DNA of 64,000 nt. It comes from DASSFG01 sp035550375. GTDB taxonomy: Bacteria > Planctomycetota > Planctomycetia > Pirellulales > JAICIG01. How positions within the stretch are numbered: position 1 is the stretch's first letter; every line of letters starts with the position of its first letter. The notes below the pieces were generated by a model that ran no database searches, had not been told where the DNA came from, and saw only the letters and a program-made list of their open reading frames with translations. The translations under genes and the position numbers were made by a program. Shown here one piece after another: positions 17,586 to 25,963 of the stretch. The stretch lies in NCBI GenBank assembly GCA_035550375.1, contig DASZPH010000037.1, forward strand, positions 24,458-88,457. Direction: 5' to 3'.

Positions 17586-18698
17586 TCAATGGCTGAGCGC
17601 GAGCACGGCGAAAGCAGTCGCGGCGTCGGACATGAACTTGCCCACGTGAGTGGCCGGGTCGCGCTTCTTCACCACCGACGCACCTCGCCATTCGCCGGCC
17701 GGCGACTGATTCGTCTTGAGCCAATCCAGCCCCCGGGCGACCTTCGCGTTGGTCTTTGGCACGCCGGCGATCTGCAACACGTGCAATACGAAACCGGTCG
17801 CGTAGCCGTCCGAGGCCGTATCCTGTGCCGTGCCGTCGTTTCGCGCCCACGGTCCAAGCGAGGACAAGCTCCAGCCGCCGTCGTCGTGTTGCTTGTCGAC
17901 GAGCCGCGAGATCACCTTCTCGCGCTCTTCCTGCGTCAGCAGACCGTCGAGAGTCGAACCCGCCCACAGCGCCCAGGCCTGGTTGTGCAAGTTCTCTCGG
18001 TCGAGGCCCGTCCGAAGGTAATCCCGAAGCAACAGTACGCGGGCGTCCGTGTCGGCGTCGGCGCCGGGCGTGTAGTATCCCGGCGCGGTGCCTACGGCGA
18101 TGGCGGCCAACGCGGCGCCAAAGTACGTCGAATCCTTTGAACCCCAAGGGGGCTCGCTGAAATCAAGCCAGCGCCATGCGCCGCGGAGTTCGCCAGTTTG
18201 GACCTGGGTCGCCCAAAGGTGCGAGAAGGCCAGCCTCGTCGCGTCGCTGGGCGACGACCGACCGCGGTCGCGATCGTCGAAGGCCAGGACGAGCGCGTTG
18301 AACACCGCTTCCGTCCCCCACGATTCAGCCTTCTTTTGGTCGCTGTCGTCGTAAAAGAGCCCGAAGGGTGGCGTGTCGAGGCGATCCCAGCTCTCCACCC
18401 GCATTCTCGTTTGAGCGAGCAGCTTTCCCTCGGCTTCGCTCGGGGCCGCGGATGCGGTGATCTTGCGAAGCACCGGACGCGACAGCATGTAGGGCAGCAC
18501 AGTGTGGCAGCTAAGGCACGTCGAGCGGGTCGCCCCTTCGCCGCGGCTGTCGAACACGAACCACTCCTTCTGGCGTTCATCCAGATAACCGCCCGCGTGA
18601 GCCGGGTTCCAGCCGAGACCCTTGTCTTCGGCCGGAGCGACGGCGCAGGTGAGCAAAACAAGACTCACGGCTCGCAACAGGCGCAGTGTCCGCTTCAT
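17586..18698 (-). CDS. Secreted prenyltransferase/squalene-cyclase-like protein with a CXXCH motif
   Basis: The 370-residue protein has a signal peptide (residues 1-23, ending VAPAED). A single c-type haem motif lies at CLSCHT (about residues 61-65) with a downstream Met available as ligand. After it comes an alpha-helical region resembling the alpha/alpha toroid of prenyltransferases and squalene cyclases: EAVFNALVLAFDDRD, HNQAWALWAGSTLDGLLTQ, KQHDDGGWSLSSLGPW, GYATGFVLHVLQIAGV, RGLDWLKTNQSPAGEWRG. The D-G-G-W and N-Q-S-P-x-G-x-W repeats are QW-like. The combination suggests a periplasmic haem protein; substrate and reaction are unknown. Confidence 0.75.
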   Translation of the reverse strand: MKRTLRLLRAVSLVLLTCAVAPAEDKGLGWNPAHAGGYLDERQKEWFVFDSRGEGATRSTCLSCHTVLPYMLSRPVLRKITASAAPSEAEGKLLAQTRMRVESWDRLDTPPFGLFYDDSDQKKAESWGTEAVFNALVLAFDDRDRGRSSPSDATRLAFSHLWATQVQTGELRGAWRWLDFSEPPWGSKDSTYFGAALAAIAVGTAPGYYTPGADADTDARVLLLRDYLRTGLDRENLHNQAWALWAGSTLDGLLTQEEREKVISRLVDKQHDDGGWSLSSLGPWARNDGTAQDTASDGYATGFVLHVLQIAGVPKTNAKVARGLDWLKTNQSPAGEWRGASVVKKRDPATHVGKFMSDAATAFAVLALSH

Positions 18699-18725
18699 GG
18701 TTCGCTCTTGTGAGAAATCAGATCT

Positions 18726-19043
18726 CTAAAAAATCCCAAGCTGATCACGGGCGTCGTCGGTCATCCGGTCGGGCGTCCAAGGGGGGATCATAACGAGCTT
18801 CACTTCCACTTGCCCGACTCCTTCCAGTCGGCCCAGCACGTCCTTTGAATTCTGGATGAGCTGGGGCCCGGCCGGGCAGGCCGGACTGGTCATGGTCATC
18901 TCGATCGAGACGTCTGATTTCCCTTCCGCGGTTTCACTCACCGTCACCGTATAGACCAGGCCCAGGTCGATGATGTTGATGAACAGCTCCGGGTCGACCA
19001 CCTGCTTGAGCGCTTCGCGGACGGTGTCTTCGTTAATGGGCAT
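18726..19043 (-). CDS. MIP18/DUF59 family iron-sulfur assembly factor
   Basis: A 105-residue protein with the compact DUF59 fold: INEDTVREALKQVVDPELFINIIDLGLVYTV (the D-P-E-L/I-x-x-x-I-x-x-L-G-L signature) and the conserved cysteine in MTMTSPACPAGPQL. The C-terminal LVMIPPWTPDRMTDDARDQLG matches the usual W-x-P-x-x-M/I-T-x-x-A-x-x-x-L/F-G ending. SufT, PaaD and MIP18 relatives help mature iron-sulfur proteins. ATG at 19043 is preferred over the GTG three codons earlier because an AGGTGA lies 6 bases upstream. No suf genes are adjacent. Confidence 0.9.
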   Translation of the reverse strand: MPINEDTVREALKQVVDPELFINIIDLGLVYTVTVSETAEGKSDVSIEMTMTSPACPAGPQLIQNSKDVLGRLEGVGQVEVKLVMIPPWTPDRMTDDARDQLGIF

Positions 19044-19188
19044 GGGAATCACCTGAAAGTAAGACGGAAAGATATCGTCCCGCGACGAAAATCGGCCGAT
19101 CCGACGGGATCACAGAATTCCAACATCGTCGATTCGCGTTTTTGTAGCAAGGAGGGAGGAAGGTTGGCACGGACGTCGGCCATTCGCG

Positions 19189-22100
19189 TCATGCTGGCCC
19201 TTCGGCGAACTCTCCCTCGGGCGAGTAGTGTGGACTCTCCGGGTCATCCGGATCGAGGGACGCCGACGTGTTTCCGACTCGCCCCTGCACGATCGAGAAG
19301 ACGGAGGGGAGCACGAAGAGCGTGGCCAGTGTGGCGGCGGCGAGCCCGCCGATGACCGCCCGACCCAAGGGGGCCGTCTGTTGACCGCTTTCCCCCAGTC
19401 CCAGGGCCATGGGCAGCATCCCGGCGCTCATCGCCAGGCTGGTCATGAGAATGGGCCGCAAGCGGCTCGTCCCTCCTTCGACCGCCGCTCGCTGAGCGTC
19501 TCCTTCCTGCCGGCGATGCTGTTCGGCGAACGTCACGAGCAGAATGCCGTTGGCCATGGCCACCCCGATGGCCATGATCGCGCCGATGAACGACTGGATG
19601 TTGAGCGTGGTGCGGGTGAGCCAGAGCAGAAGCACCACGCCGGCGACGACCGCGGGCGTCGTCGAAACCGTGGTCAACGCCAGCCGCGGCGACTGGTAGT
19701 TGGCCGTGAGCAGAAGGAAAACCACCACCACGGCCAGCGTCAGGCCGATCGCCAGCCCTTTGAGCACCTGCCGCATCGGCGGGATCTGGCCTCGCGTCTC
19801 GACGGTCGCCCCTTTCGGCGGCTCGCCCGCGCGCCGCACCGCCTCGGCCACCTGGCCGGCCACGCTTTCCAGATCGGTTCCCACGAGGTTGGCGGTCAGG
19901 CTGACCTGCCGCTTCATGTTGTAACGGTCATACTGGCCGGGCATCGTTCCCTCCTTCACTTCGGCCACGTCGCGCAGCAGAAGCTGCTTGTCGCCGCGGC
20001 TGGCGACGGGCACGGTGCGCAGGTCGTCGATCGACGTCATGGCCGTCTGGGGGATCTGCACCTGCACCTGGTAACCCACGCCCGTCTTCGGGTCGGGCCA
20101 GTAATTCGGAACCACGAACCGCGATGACGACGTGGCGGCCACGACCGAACGGGCCACGTCGGCCGTCGTCATGCCGCTGATGCCGGCCTTCTCGCGGTCG
20201 AGTTGCACCTCCATCGTCGGGTAGTCGAGCGACTGCGAAACCTGCAAGTCGCGAACGGCGGGAATCTTGGCCAGCTCGGCCCGCAGCTTGTCGTTGAACG
20301 CCCGGCTCTCGGCCAGGTTCGGCCCGCTGACCGCGATCTCGACCGGCGTCGGCGAGCCAAAGCTCATCACCTCGTTCACAATGTCGCCCGGCTCGAACGA
20401 CAGCCGCAGCTCCGGCATGCGACGTGCAAGGTCGGCGCGGAGTTCTTCCTTGAGCTCTTCGACATTCACCCCGCTGCCATGCTTCAGGGCGATCCGCAAA
20501 ATGGCCTCTTCAGGACCGCGCGACCACTGAAAGACGGCGTTGATCGGGTACGTCGAAGGAATGCTCCCGATGTAGGCGAGCGTCAGATCGATGTTGTCGG
20601 CCCCCGCTTTCTCCTCGATCGTCTTGAGAACGTCGAGCACGTATTGTTCGGTTCGCTCGAAGTGCGTTCCGTCGGCGGCCCGCAGCCGTAAGCGAAACTC
20701 GCCCGTGTCGACGGTCGGGAAGATGTCCATGCCCAAGCGCGGACCGAGCAGACCGATGACGGCGCCGCAAACCGCGAGGTAACCGAGAACGACCGTTCCG
20801 CGATGTCCGACCGAACGGGCCAGGCCGCGATCGTAGGTCTGGCGAAGCCGCGTGAAGAACGTCGCTTCCTGGGTGATGTCGTGCTGGGGGACGTGCTCTA
20901 ACAGCCACACCGACGCCACGGGGACGAATGTGCTCGACAACACGTAGGAGGCGAGCATCGAGAAGCCGACCGCCAGCGACAGGGGGACGAACAGGGCGCG
21001 CGCGGCCCCCTCCATGAAGAACGACGGCAGAAACACCGCCAGAATGCAAAGCATGGCCAGCAGGCGAGGAACGGCCGTCTGGGCGTTTCCTCGGCGCACG
21101 GCCCGGGCCACGTCGGTCGTGTGGGCCATTTGCGTGTGAATATTTTCGATCTCGACCGTCGCCTCGTCGACGAGAATTCCCACGGCGAGCGACAGCCCAC
21201 CCAGCGTCATCAGGTTGATGCTGTTGTCCGTCAGCCACAGGCCGATGACGGCCGCCATCAAAGCCAGCGGAATGTTGAGCACCACGACCAGCACGCTCCG
21301 CCAGTCGCGCAGGAAGACCAGCACCATCAGGCCGGTGAGGATCGCGCCCAGCGCTCCTTCGGTGGCCAGTCCGCTGATGGCCCGCGTCACATACGGGGTT
21401 TGGTCGAACTCGAAGCTGACGTGGATGTCGTCGGGCAAGACGGCCTGCATGCCGGGAATCGCCGCCCTGACGTTGTGTACCACGCTCATGGTCGAGGCGT
21501 CGGCCCGCTTGGTACACAACAGATAGATGGCTCGGCGGCCGTTGACCAGCGAGTAGCCCGTGGGAATATCCATGCTGTCGCGGATGGAGGCCACGTCGCG
21601 CAAGTAGACGGCCGGGAGAGCGCCGGTCCGCAACGGAATTTTTCCCATATCGTCGATCTGGCGGACGATGGCGTTCATGGGGACGATCGGGTATTTGTCG
21701 CCGGCGTGCACGTTGCCCGACGGGCTGATCGTGTTGCCGGCCGACAGGGCGGAGATCACGTCTTCGGGCGAGAGATGGTAGGCCCGCAGACGCTCCGGGT
21801 TCACGTCGACGACGATCGTTCGCTGGTTGCCGCCGAACGGCGGCGGGGCCGACACGCCCGGCAGGCTGGCGAACATCGGCCGCACGCGGAACAAGGCGAG
21901 GTCTTGAATCTCGGCCAGGGAGCGAGTCTCGCTCGACAGCACCAGGTAGCCCACCGGCACGCTCCCGGTGTCGAATCGCATGACGAAGGGGGGGACGGTG
22001 CCGGGGGGCATAAAGGCCCGCGAGCGGTTGACGTAGCTGATCGTTTCGGCCATGGCTTGGGCCATGTTCGTGCCGGGGTGGAATTCGAGCCGCATCAGCG

Positions 22101-22365
22101 CGACCCCCTGCACGTTGCGGCTCTCGACGTGATGGATGCCGCTGATATAGAGGAAGTGATACTCGTAGTAGTTGGTGATGAGTCCTTCCATCTGGGCCGG
22201 GTCCATGCCGCCGTAGGGCTGGGCCACATAGATCACCGGCAGGTTGAGCCTGGGGAAAATGTCGACGTCCATTTTCCACAAGGCCAGCGCGCAGCCCATC
22301 GCGATGGCGGCGATGCCCACCATCACGGTGAACGGGCGGCGGAGGGCGAAGACGATCGGGTTCAT
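19189..22365 (-). CDS. RND efflux transporter permease (AcrB/HAE1-type)
   Basis: The 1058-residue inner-membrane pump has the 12-helix, two-loop layout of the AcrB superfamily. Clear segments are the N-terminal helix (residues about 12-30), the porter-domain NQRTIVVDVNPERLRAYHLS, and helix 4 with GLSLAVGILVDEATVEIENI, where the acidic Asp-Glu pair replaces the usual Asp-Asp proton relay. The second half has GAIMAIGVAMANGILLVTFAEQHR and SRLRPILMTSLAMSAGMLPMALGLGESG. Such pumps need a periplasmic adaptor and an outer-membrane channel. Neither is adjacent, but the adaptor domain fused to the M56 protein at 25960 is the nearest candidate partner. Confidence 0.93.
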   Translation of the reverse strand: MNPIVFALRRPFTVMVGIAAIAMGCALALWKMDVDIFPRLNLPVIYVAQPYGGMDPAQMEGLITNYYEYHFLYISGIHHVESRNVQGVALMRLEFHPGTNMAQAMAETISYVNRSRAFMPPGTVPPFVMRFDTGSVPVGYLVLSSETRSLAEIQDLALFRVRPMFASLPGVSAPPPFGGNQRTIVVDVNPERLRAYHLSPEDVISALSAGNTISPSGNVHAGDKYPIVPMNAIVRQIDDMGKIPLRTGALPAVYLRDVASIRDSMDIPTGYSLVNGRRAIYLLCTKRADASTMSVVHNVRAAIPGMQAVLPDDIHVSFEFDQTPYVTRAISGLATEGALGAILTGLMVLVFLRDWRSVLVVVLNIPLALMAAVIGLWLTDNSINLMTLGGLSLAVGILVDEATVEIENIHTQMAHTTDVARAVRRGNAQTAVPRLLAMLCILAVFLPSFFMEGAARALFVPLSLAVGFSMLASYVLSSTFVPVASVWLLEHVPQHDITQEATFFTRLRQTYDRGLARSVGHRGTVVLGYLAVCGAVIGLLGPRLGMDIFPTVDTGEFRLRLRAADGTHFERTEQYVLDVLKTIEEKAGADNIDLTLAYIGSIPSTYPINAVFQWSRGPEEAILRIALKHGSGVNVEELKEELRADLARRMPELRLSFEPGDIVNEVMSFGSPTPVEIAVSGPNLAESRAFNDKLRAELAKIPAVRDLQVSQSLDYPTMEVQLDREKAGISGMTTADVARSVVAATSSSRFVVPNYWPDPKTGVGYQVQVQIPQTAMTSIDDLRTVPVASRGDKQLLLRDVAEVKEGTMPGQYDRYNMKRQVSLTANLVGTDLESVAGQVAEAVRRAGEPPKGATVETRGQIPPMRQVLKGLAIGLTLAVVVVFLLLTANYQSPRLALTTVSTTPAVVAGVVLLLWLTRTTLNIQSFIGAIMAIGVAMANGILLVTFAEQHRRQEGDAQRAAVEGGTSRLRPILMTSLAMSAGMLPMALGLGESGQQTAPLGRAVIGGLAAATLATLFVLPSVFSIVQGRVGNTSASLDPDDPESPHYSPEGEFAEGPA

Positions 22366-22497
22366 GGCATGCCCTTGGGTTCGGCAACCATGTTAGTTGA
22401 CCGGTCTGCGGGTGCCAACGAGCGGGGTCGCCATGCCCACCGTTCGCACTGTGCCGGTCAAACCGTTGCCGTTATAATCCGCGCGCTTGAGGACGGC

Positions 22498-22785
22498 ATG
22501 CACGAGTTCATGAAAACCGGCCTGTTTGGCATCTTTATCCTGGGCGTCGCTCTCTGCGCCCTGTCGACGATTAGCGCGGTCGTCGTGTTCCTCGTCGAGA
22601 CGCCGCTGTTCAGCACGCAGCAGATCGAGCGCCTGGCTGGCGTGGGGATGGCTTTTTGCGCCGGCGTGCTAACATGCGTGTTCTGCGCTCTGGCGTCCGC
22701 CGCCCTCGAATACGCCGACAAATCGGGGGCCTCCGAGCCAGGCAAAGAGCCGAAAGAGGAACGAGAGGGTGGCCCGCGCCGTTGA
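22498..22785 (+). CDS. Small two-helix membrane protein
   Basis: A 95-residue protein with two hydrophobic helices: about 9-34 (LFGIFILGVALCALSTISAVVVF) and about 48-72 (RLAGVGMAFCAGVLTCVFCALASAALEYA). A charged tail rich in Glu/Lys follows. No family is recognised. ATG at 22498 has a GAGGA seven bases upstream; ATG at 22510 is the alternative. It lies between the RND permease (divergent) and the zinc-ribbon gene (convergent). Confidence 0.6.
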   Translation: MHEFMKTGLFGIFILGVALCALSTISAVVVFLVETPLFSTQQIERLAGVGMAFCAGVLTCVFCALASAALEYADKSGASEPGKEPKEEREGGPRR

Positions 22786-22805
22786 GATCGCGATGCGGGG
22801 TCTCG

Positions 22806-23117
22806 CTAGTGTCGGCCGAGAGGGAGATAGGTCCGGCAGTTCGGGCAAATTTGATAGCGGCTTTTGATCCGCGCTTTGCACTTCGGACACATTTTTGTCG
22901 CCGCTGCGGTGGGCACGACCGTCGAGGGATGCGCAATAACCGAACGGTCGGAAGGCTGGCTCCCTAGCACCGACAGAATCGACGTTTCCGAGACCTGGCT
23001 TTCTGCCGGCGGCAGCAGGAACTGGGCATGGCACGTCGGGCAGACCGCCTTCTTGCCGCTATCCTTGGCGTCGAATCGGAGCTTGTGGCCGTTCGGACAA
23101 AGTAACTTGCGCGTCAT
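22806..23117 (-). CDS. Zinc-ribbon protein
   Basis: The 103-residue protein has two cysteine knuckle pairs at each end. The N-terminal CPNGHKLRFDAKDSGKKAVCPTC fits the form C-x-x-G-H...C-x-x-C. The C-terminal MCPKCKARIKSRYQICPNC is a double CxxC ribbon. Between them is a Ser/Thr/Val-rich linker of about 40 residues. Such small zinc proteins are usually cytoplasmic nucleic-acid or protein binders. No DNA-contact helix is evident and the function is unknown. Confidence 0.7.
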   Translation of the reverse strand: MTRKLLCPNGHKLRFDAKDSGKKAVCPTCHAQFLLPPAESQVSETSILSVLGSQPSDRSVIAHPSTVVPTAAATKMCPKCKARIKSRYQICPNCRTYLPLGRH

Positions 23118-23156
23118 AAATGTTTCATCCAGGGACCCGTGACGAAGGGGAGTACC

Positions 23157-23414
23157 TTAGCCGTCGCCCTCGGGGCTGGCAAGATCGGACTGGGCCTGGT
23201 CTGTAACCTCAGGTGCACGAAGGGCTTGCGAGTTCTGTGTTTCCGAGGGTGGCAGCTCGTCGGCGGTCTTGCCTCCCTTTCGTCTGGCGACGGCCTGTTT
23301 GAGCAGGTACTCGATCTGGCCATTTACGCTGCGCAGTTCCTGCTGCGCCCAGCACTCCAACTCCTGGTAGAGGGCCGGCTCGATTCGCAGCAGGAACGAC
23401 TTGCGCGGGCTCAT
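23157..23414 (-). CDS. Arc-like ribbon-helix-helix protein
   Basis: The 85-residue product opens with RKSFLLRIEPALYQELECWAQQELRSVNGQIEYLLKQAV, which has the beta-strand, helix, turn and N-G-Q-I-E-x-L-L helix of Arc/MetJ-type DNA-binding proteins. A disordered tail follows. It starts five bases after the stop of the SPFH gene and is surely co-transcribed. An SPFH gene followed by an Arc-like gene is a recurrent bacterial arrangement; what the RHH protein regulates is not known here. Confidence 0.8.
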   Translation of the reverse strand: MSPRKSFLLRIEPALYQELECWAQQELRSVNGQIEYLLKQAVARRKGGKTADELPPSETQNSQALRAPEVTDQAQSDLASPEGDG

Positions 23415-23419
23415 GCGGA

Positions 23420-24289
23420 TCAGGTGTAGAGGGTGCCCGTGTTGATCATCGGCTGGGCCTCGCGCTCGCCGCAGAGAACGACCAGCAGATTGCTGACCAT
23501 GGCGGCCTTGCGCTCTTGGTCAAATTCGATCACTTGCTGGTCGGCCAAGTCGCGCAGGGCCATCTGCACCATGCTCACCGCCCCATGCACGATTTTCTGG
23601 CGAGCCGCGATGATCGCGTCGGCCTGCTGGCGGCGGAGCATAACTCCCGCGATTTCAGGAGCGTAGGCGAGATGGGTGAGCCTGGCCTCGTCGACGGCCA
23701 CGCCCGCCTGCTGCAATCGCTGCTCGAGCTCGCGCTGCAAGGTGGCCGAGACCTCGTCAAGGCCGCTGCGCAAAGTCGTCTCGTGCTCTTCGCCGTGATC
23801 GTACGCGTAGGAGTTGGCCAGGTGCCGCAAGGCCGACTCGCTCTGGATCTTGACGAACTGCTCGTAGCTGTCGACGTCGAAACAGGCCTGGGCCGTGTTC
23901 GCCACCCGCCAGACGATGACCGCGGCGATCTCGATCGGGTTGCCCTGCTTGTCATTCACCTTCAGTCGTTCGGTTTCCATGTTCCGCAGCCGCAGCGAAA
24001 CGAGCCGTTTGGTGTAGAAAGGGTTTGCCCACCAGAACCCGCTGTCTCGAACCGTTCCGTGGTACTCGCCGAAGAGGATCAAGACGCGGGCCTGATTCGG
24101 TTGCAGCGTGAAATGCCCCGCCAGTGACAACACCGCCCCCAGCAGCAGCAACCCGCCGACGATGGCCAAAATGAAGGACTCCATCCCGGCGCCGGCGAAA
24201 AACAGCACGCCGCCGCCGAAGAGTGCCGTAAGATTCAACAGCAGCATCGGCCACCCATTGGCAACGCGAATGATTTTTTCTTGATGCAT
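23420..24289 (-). CDS. SPFH/Band 7 domain membrane protein
   Basis: The 289-residue protein has two N-terminal membrane helices (about 13-35 and 37-59: AGMESFILAIVGGLLLLGAVLSLAG). The SPFH domain follows: LQPNQARVLILFGEYHGTVRDSGFWWANPFY, then VNDKQGNPIEIAAVIVWRV and the coiled-coil tail with LRRQQADAIIAARQKIVHG. Family proteins oligomerise at membranes and organise lipids or proteases. ATG at 24289 has a GGAGG eight bases upstream. The RHH gene follows with a five-base gap. Confidence 0.88.
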   Translation of the reverse strand: MHQEKIIRVANGWPMLLLNLTALFGGGVLFFAGAGMESFILAIVGGLLLLGAVLSLAGHFTLQPNQARVLILFGEYHGTVRDSGFWWANPFYTKRLVSLRLRNMETERLKVNDKQGNPIEIAAVIVWRVANTAQACFDVDSYEQFVKIQSESALRHLANSYAYDHGEEHETTLRSGLDEVSATLQRELEQRLQQAGVAVDEARLTHLAYAPEIAGVMLRRQQADAIIAARQKIVHGAVSMVQMALRDLADQQVIEFDQERKAAMVSNLLVVLCGEREAQPMINTGTLYT

Positions 24290-24369
24290 CGCGAAAACCT
24301 CCAGCTTCGTGGGAAATTCCGCCCTCTGATATCATTTCGATTTCACGGCGGAAATCTTGGACCATAGAC

Positions 24370-24467
24370 GCGGCGTCTCGCCGCGTTTGCACCTATCCGC
24401 TTCCAAACCTATCGAGTTCGCGAGAATAGCCGACTTCGATGTCATGAAGAAAGCGGTGAGACGCCGC
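24370..24467. repeat. Long-loop inverted repeat between minus-strand genes
   Basis: GCGGCGTCTCGCCGC (24370-24384) is complementary to GCGGTGAGACGCCGC (24453-24467) with one mismatch, around a 68-base loop. Both arms carry the same flank (TAGACGC and TTCTACG). It looks like two inverted copies of a short mobile repeat. It lies 20 bases past the stop of the 24487 gene and 80 bases before the SPFH start, so it could fold in the transcript. Confidence 0.6.
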
Positions 24468-24486
24468 TTCTACGCCGGGTAATCAC

Positions 24487-25356
24487 TTACTCGTCGTGCG
24501 GTCGATCGGAGAAGAGGTCGCTGCCCGTGGTTTGCGCCACGCGGATCATGAGCACGACCTGGTTGAGGATGTCGGACTGTCGATCGCTAAAGAACTGCTG
24601 ACCGAGGCTGCCCGGTCGGTCCGGTTGACAGCTAAAAATGAGCATCTCGCCGGGCGCAAGATCGAGGGCGACCCGAAGTCGGTCGAACGTCCTGCGGCGC
24701 GGCGTGAAGCGCAACGCGAAGCCGCCTCCTTCTTGGGGAGTTATCTCCCGGACCGAGTCGCCATGCTCGACTTCGGGCACGATGTCGAGCTTCACGCGGC
24801 CGTCGGCCTGCGGATGGACTTTGGTCAAGAGGCTCCCTTGGGCGGCGTAGAAGGTCTGGCCGCGTACGGTTGGGCTGCCATCTTCTTCGTCGCAAAAAAG
24901 GACGACCAGCTTTTCGTGCCGCTCACGCTCGCCCGTCACGACGATCTGGTTTGGCGTCTCGGGTTGGTAGACGTCGATCCGCTTGCGATGCAGGATCGTC
25001 GGCTTGGCCATGTCGACGGAGGTCGGCTTGTTCTCGTCGAGAGTTGGCGCGTCGTCCCTGATCTTGAGCAGGTCGGTAATAGCGGCCGGCAACTGTCCGC
25101 CCACCTGTCCGACCACGAAGCCGTTGGCCCCCAGCCGCTGCCGCACGTCCAGCGGAATGGCCTGCTCGTCGACCCCCGACCAGAGCGGCCCGATCACGGT
25201 CTGGTCGCCCATCGGAACACGGACGAAGAACACTTCCAGGGCCACGTGGTCGCTTACCGGAGTGGACGGCATCAGCGACGCGCCTTTTGGCAACTTAGAG
25301 CAACTTGCGCCCACTGCCAGCAGGCTCAGTGCCATTGCCAACGGCCATCGAAGCAT
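24487..25356 (-). CDS. Exported protein of unknown function
   Basis: The 289-residue protein has a signal sequence (LPLAMALSLLAVGASC-like region, possible lipobox with Cys near residue 19, though the -3 position is Gly and so atypical). The mature part contains beta-rich segments with VALEVFFVRVPMGDQ, IPLDVRQRLGANGFVVGQVGG and TVRGQTFYAAQG. These recall the periplasmic secretin-associated type of planctomycete exported proteins, but I cannot name a family. It lies upstream of the SPFH-RHH pair, separated by the inverted repeat at 24370-24467. Confidence 0.65.
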   Translation of the reverse strand: MLRWPLAMALSLLAVGASCSKLPKGASLMPSTPVSDHVALEVFFVRVPMGDQTVIGPLWSGVDEQAIPLDVRQRLGANGFVVGQVGGQLPAAITDLLKIRDDAPTLDENKPTSVDMAKPTILHRKRIDVYQPETPNQIVVTGERERHEKLVVLFCDEEDGSPTVRGQTFYAAQGSLLTKVHPQADGRVKLDIVPEVEHGDSVREITPQEGGGFALRFTPRRRTFDRLRVALDLAPGEMLIFSCQPDRPGSLGQQFFSDRQSDILNQVVLMIRVAQTTGSDLFSDRPHDE

Positions 25357-25485
25357 GGTTTTTCCCGGAAAGGGTGAGTCCTAGCGCGCGGCTTGGGCGC
25401 GAGGTTGCTTTGGGATCGGGACGATAGCGACGTCGTTCGGGGCCGTCAATCGCATTCGCAAATGTCTTTTTGCAGCGGACGCTGC

Positions 25486-25535
25486 TTGTCTTTGCGGCGG
25501 ATGAACGATACACTTCATCGTGTTAATTATTTAAC
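25486..25535 (+). promoter_or_regulatory. Promoter and candidate BlaI operator
   Basis: A possible sigma-70 promoter reads TTGTCT (25486-25491), 17 bases, TACACT (25509-25514). Just downstream, GTTAATTATTTAAC (25522-25535) is a near-palindrome, and ACAC (25510-25513) pairs with GTGT (25520-25523) around TTCATC. Both lie where a repressor would block initiation of the blaI-like gene at 25559, whose GGAGG is at 25544-25548. The element is local to this operon; binding is inferred from position and symmetry. Confidence 0.5.
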
Positions 25536-25558
25536 ATTCGCCCGGAGGTTTTTGTCGG

Positions 25559-25963
25559 GTGGCTCGTCCTCATTCCGAGACGCTCACGAAACGCGAGAGC
25601 CAGATCATGGAGGCGCTCTGGAGCGCGGGAGCGCTGACCGCCGACCAGGTGAGAGCATCGCTGGCCAGCGACCTGCACGATTCCACGGTGCGAACGCTGC
25701 TGCGCATCCTGGAGAGCAAAGGCTACGTCGCCCACGAAGTGCGCGGCAAAGCCTACGTCTATCGGGCCGCGGTGCCGCGCGACCGGGCCCAGCGCAGCGC
25801 GTTGCGCAGCATGCTCTCTCGCCTCTTCGGCGGCTCTGCCGAAAGCCTCGTTTTACGGTTGCTGGAAGACGAGCAGATCACGCCAGAACAGCTCGATGAG
25901 ATCCGCAAGTCCCACCGTCCCGCTCGAAAAAGGCGCTCCGAGCGCCAGGAAGGTCCGCCATGA
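25559..25963 (+). CDS. BlaI/MecI/CopY family transcriptional repressor
   Basis: The 134-residue winged-helix protein shows the family core LTKRESQIMEALWSAGALTADQV and the recognition region HDSTVRTLLRILESKGYVAHEVRGKAYVYRAAVP. The C-terminal half has the dimerisation helices (LRSMLSRLFGGSAESLVLRLLEDEQITPEQLDEIRK). BlaI-type repressors are inactivated when a partner M56 membrane protease signals. The start is GTG at 25559 with GGAGG ten bases upstream. Its stop overlaps the ATG of the M56 fusion gene (ATGA), so the pair is translationally coupled. Confidence 0.9.
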   Translation: MARPHSETLTKRESQIMEALWSAGALTADQVRASLASDLHDSTVRTLLRILESKGYVAHEVRGKAYVYRAAVPRDRAQRSALRSMLSRLFGGSAESLVLRLLEDEQITPEQLDEIRKSHRPARKRRSERQEGPP

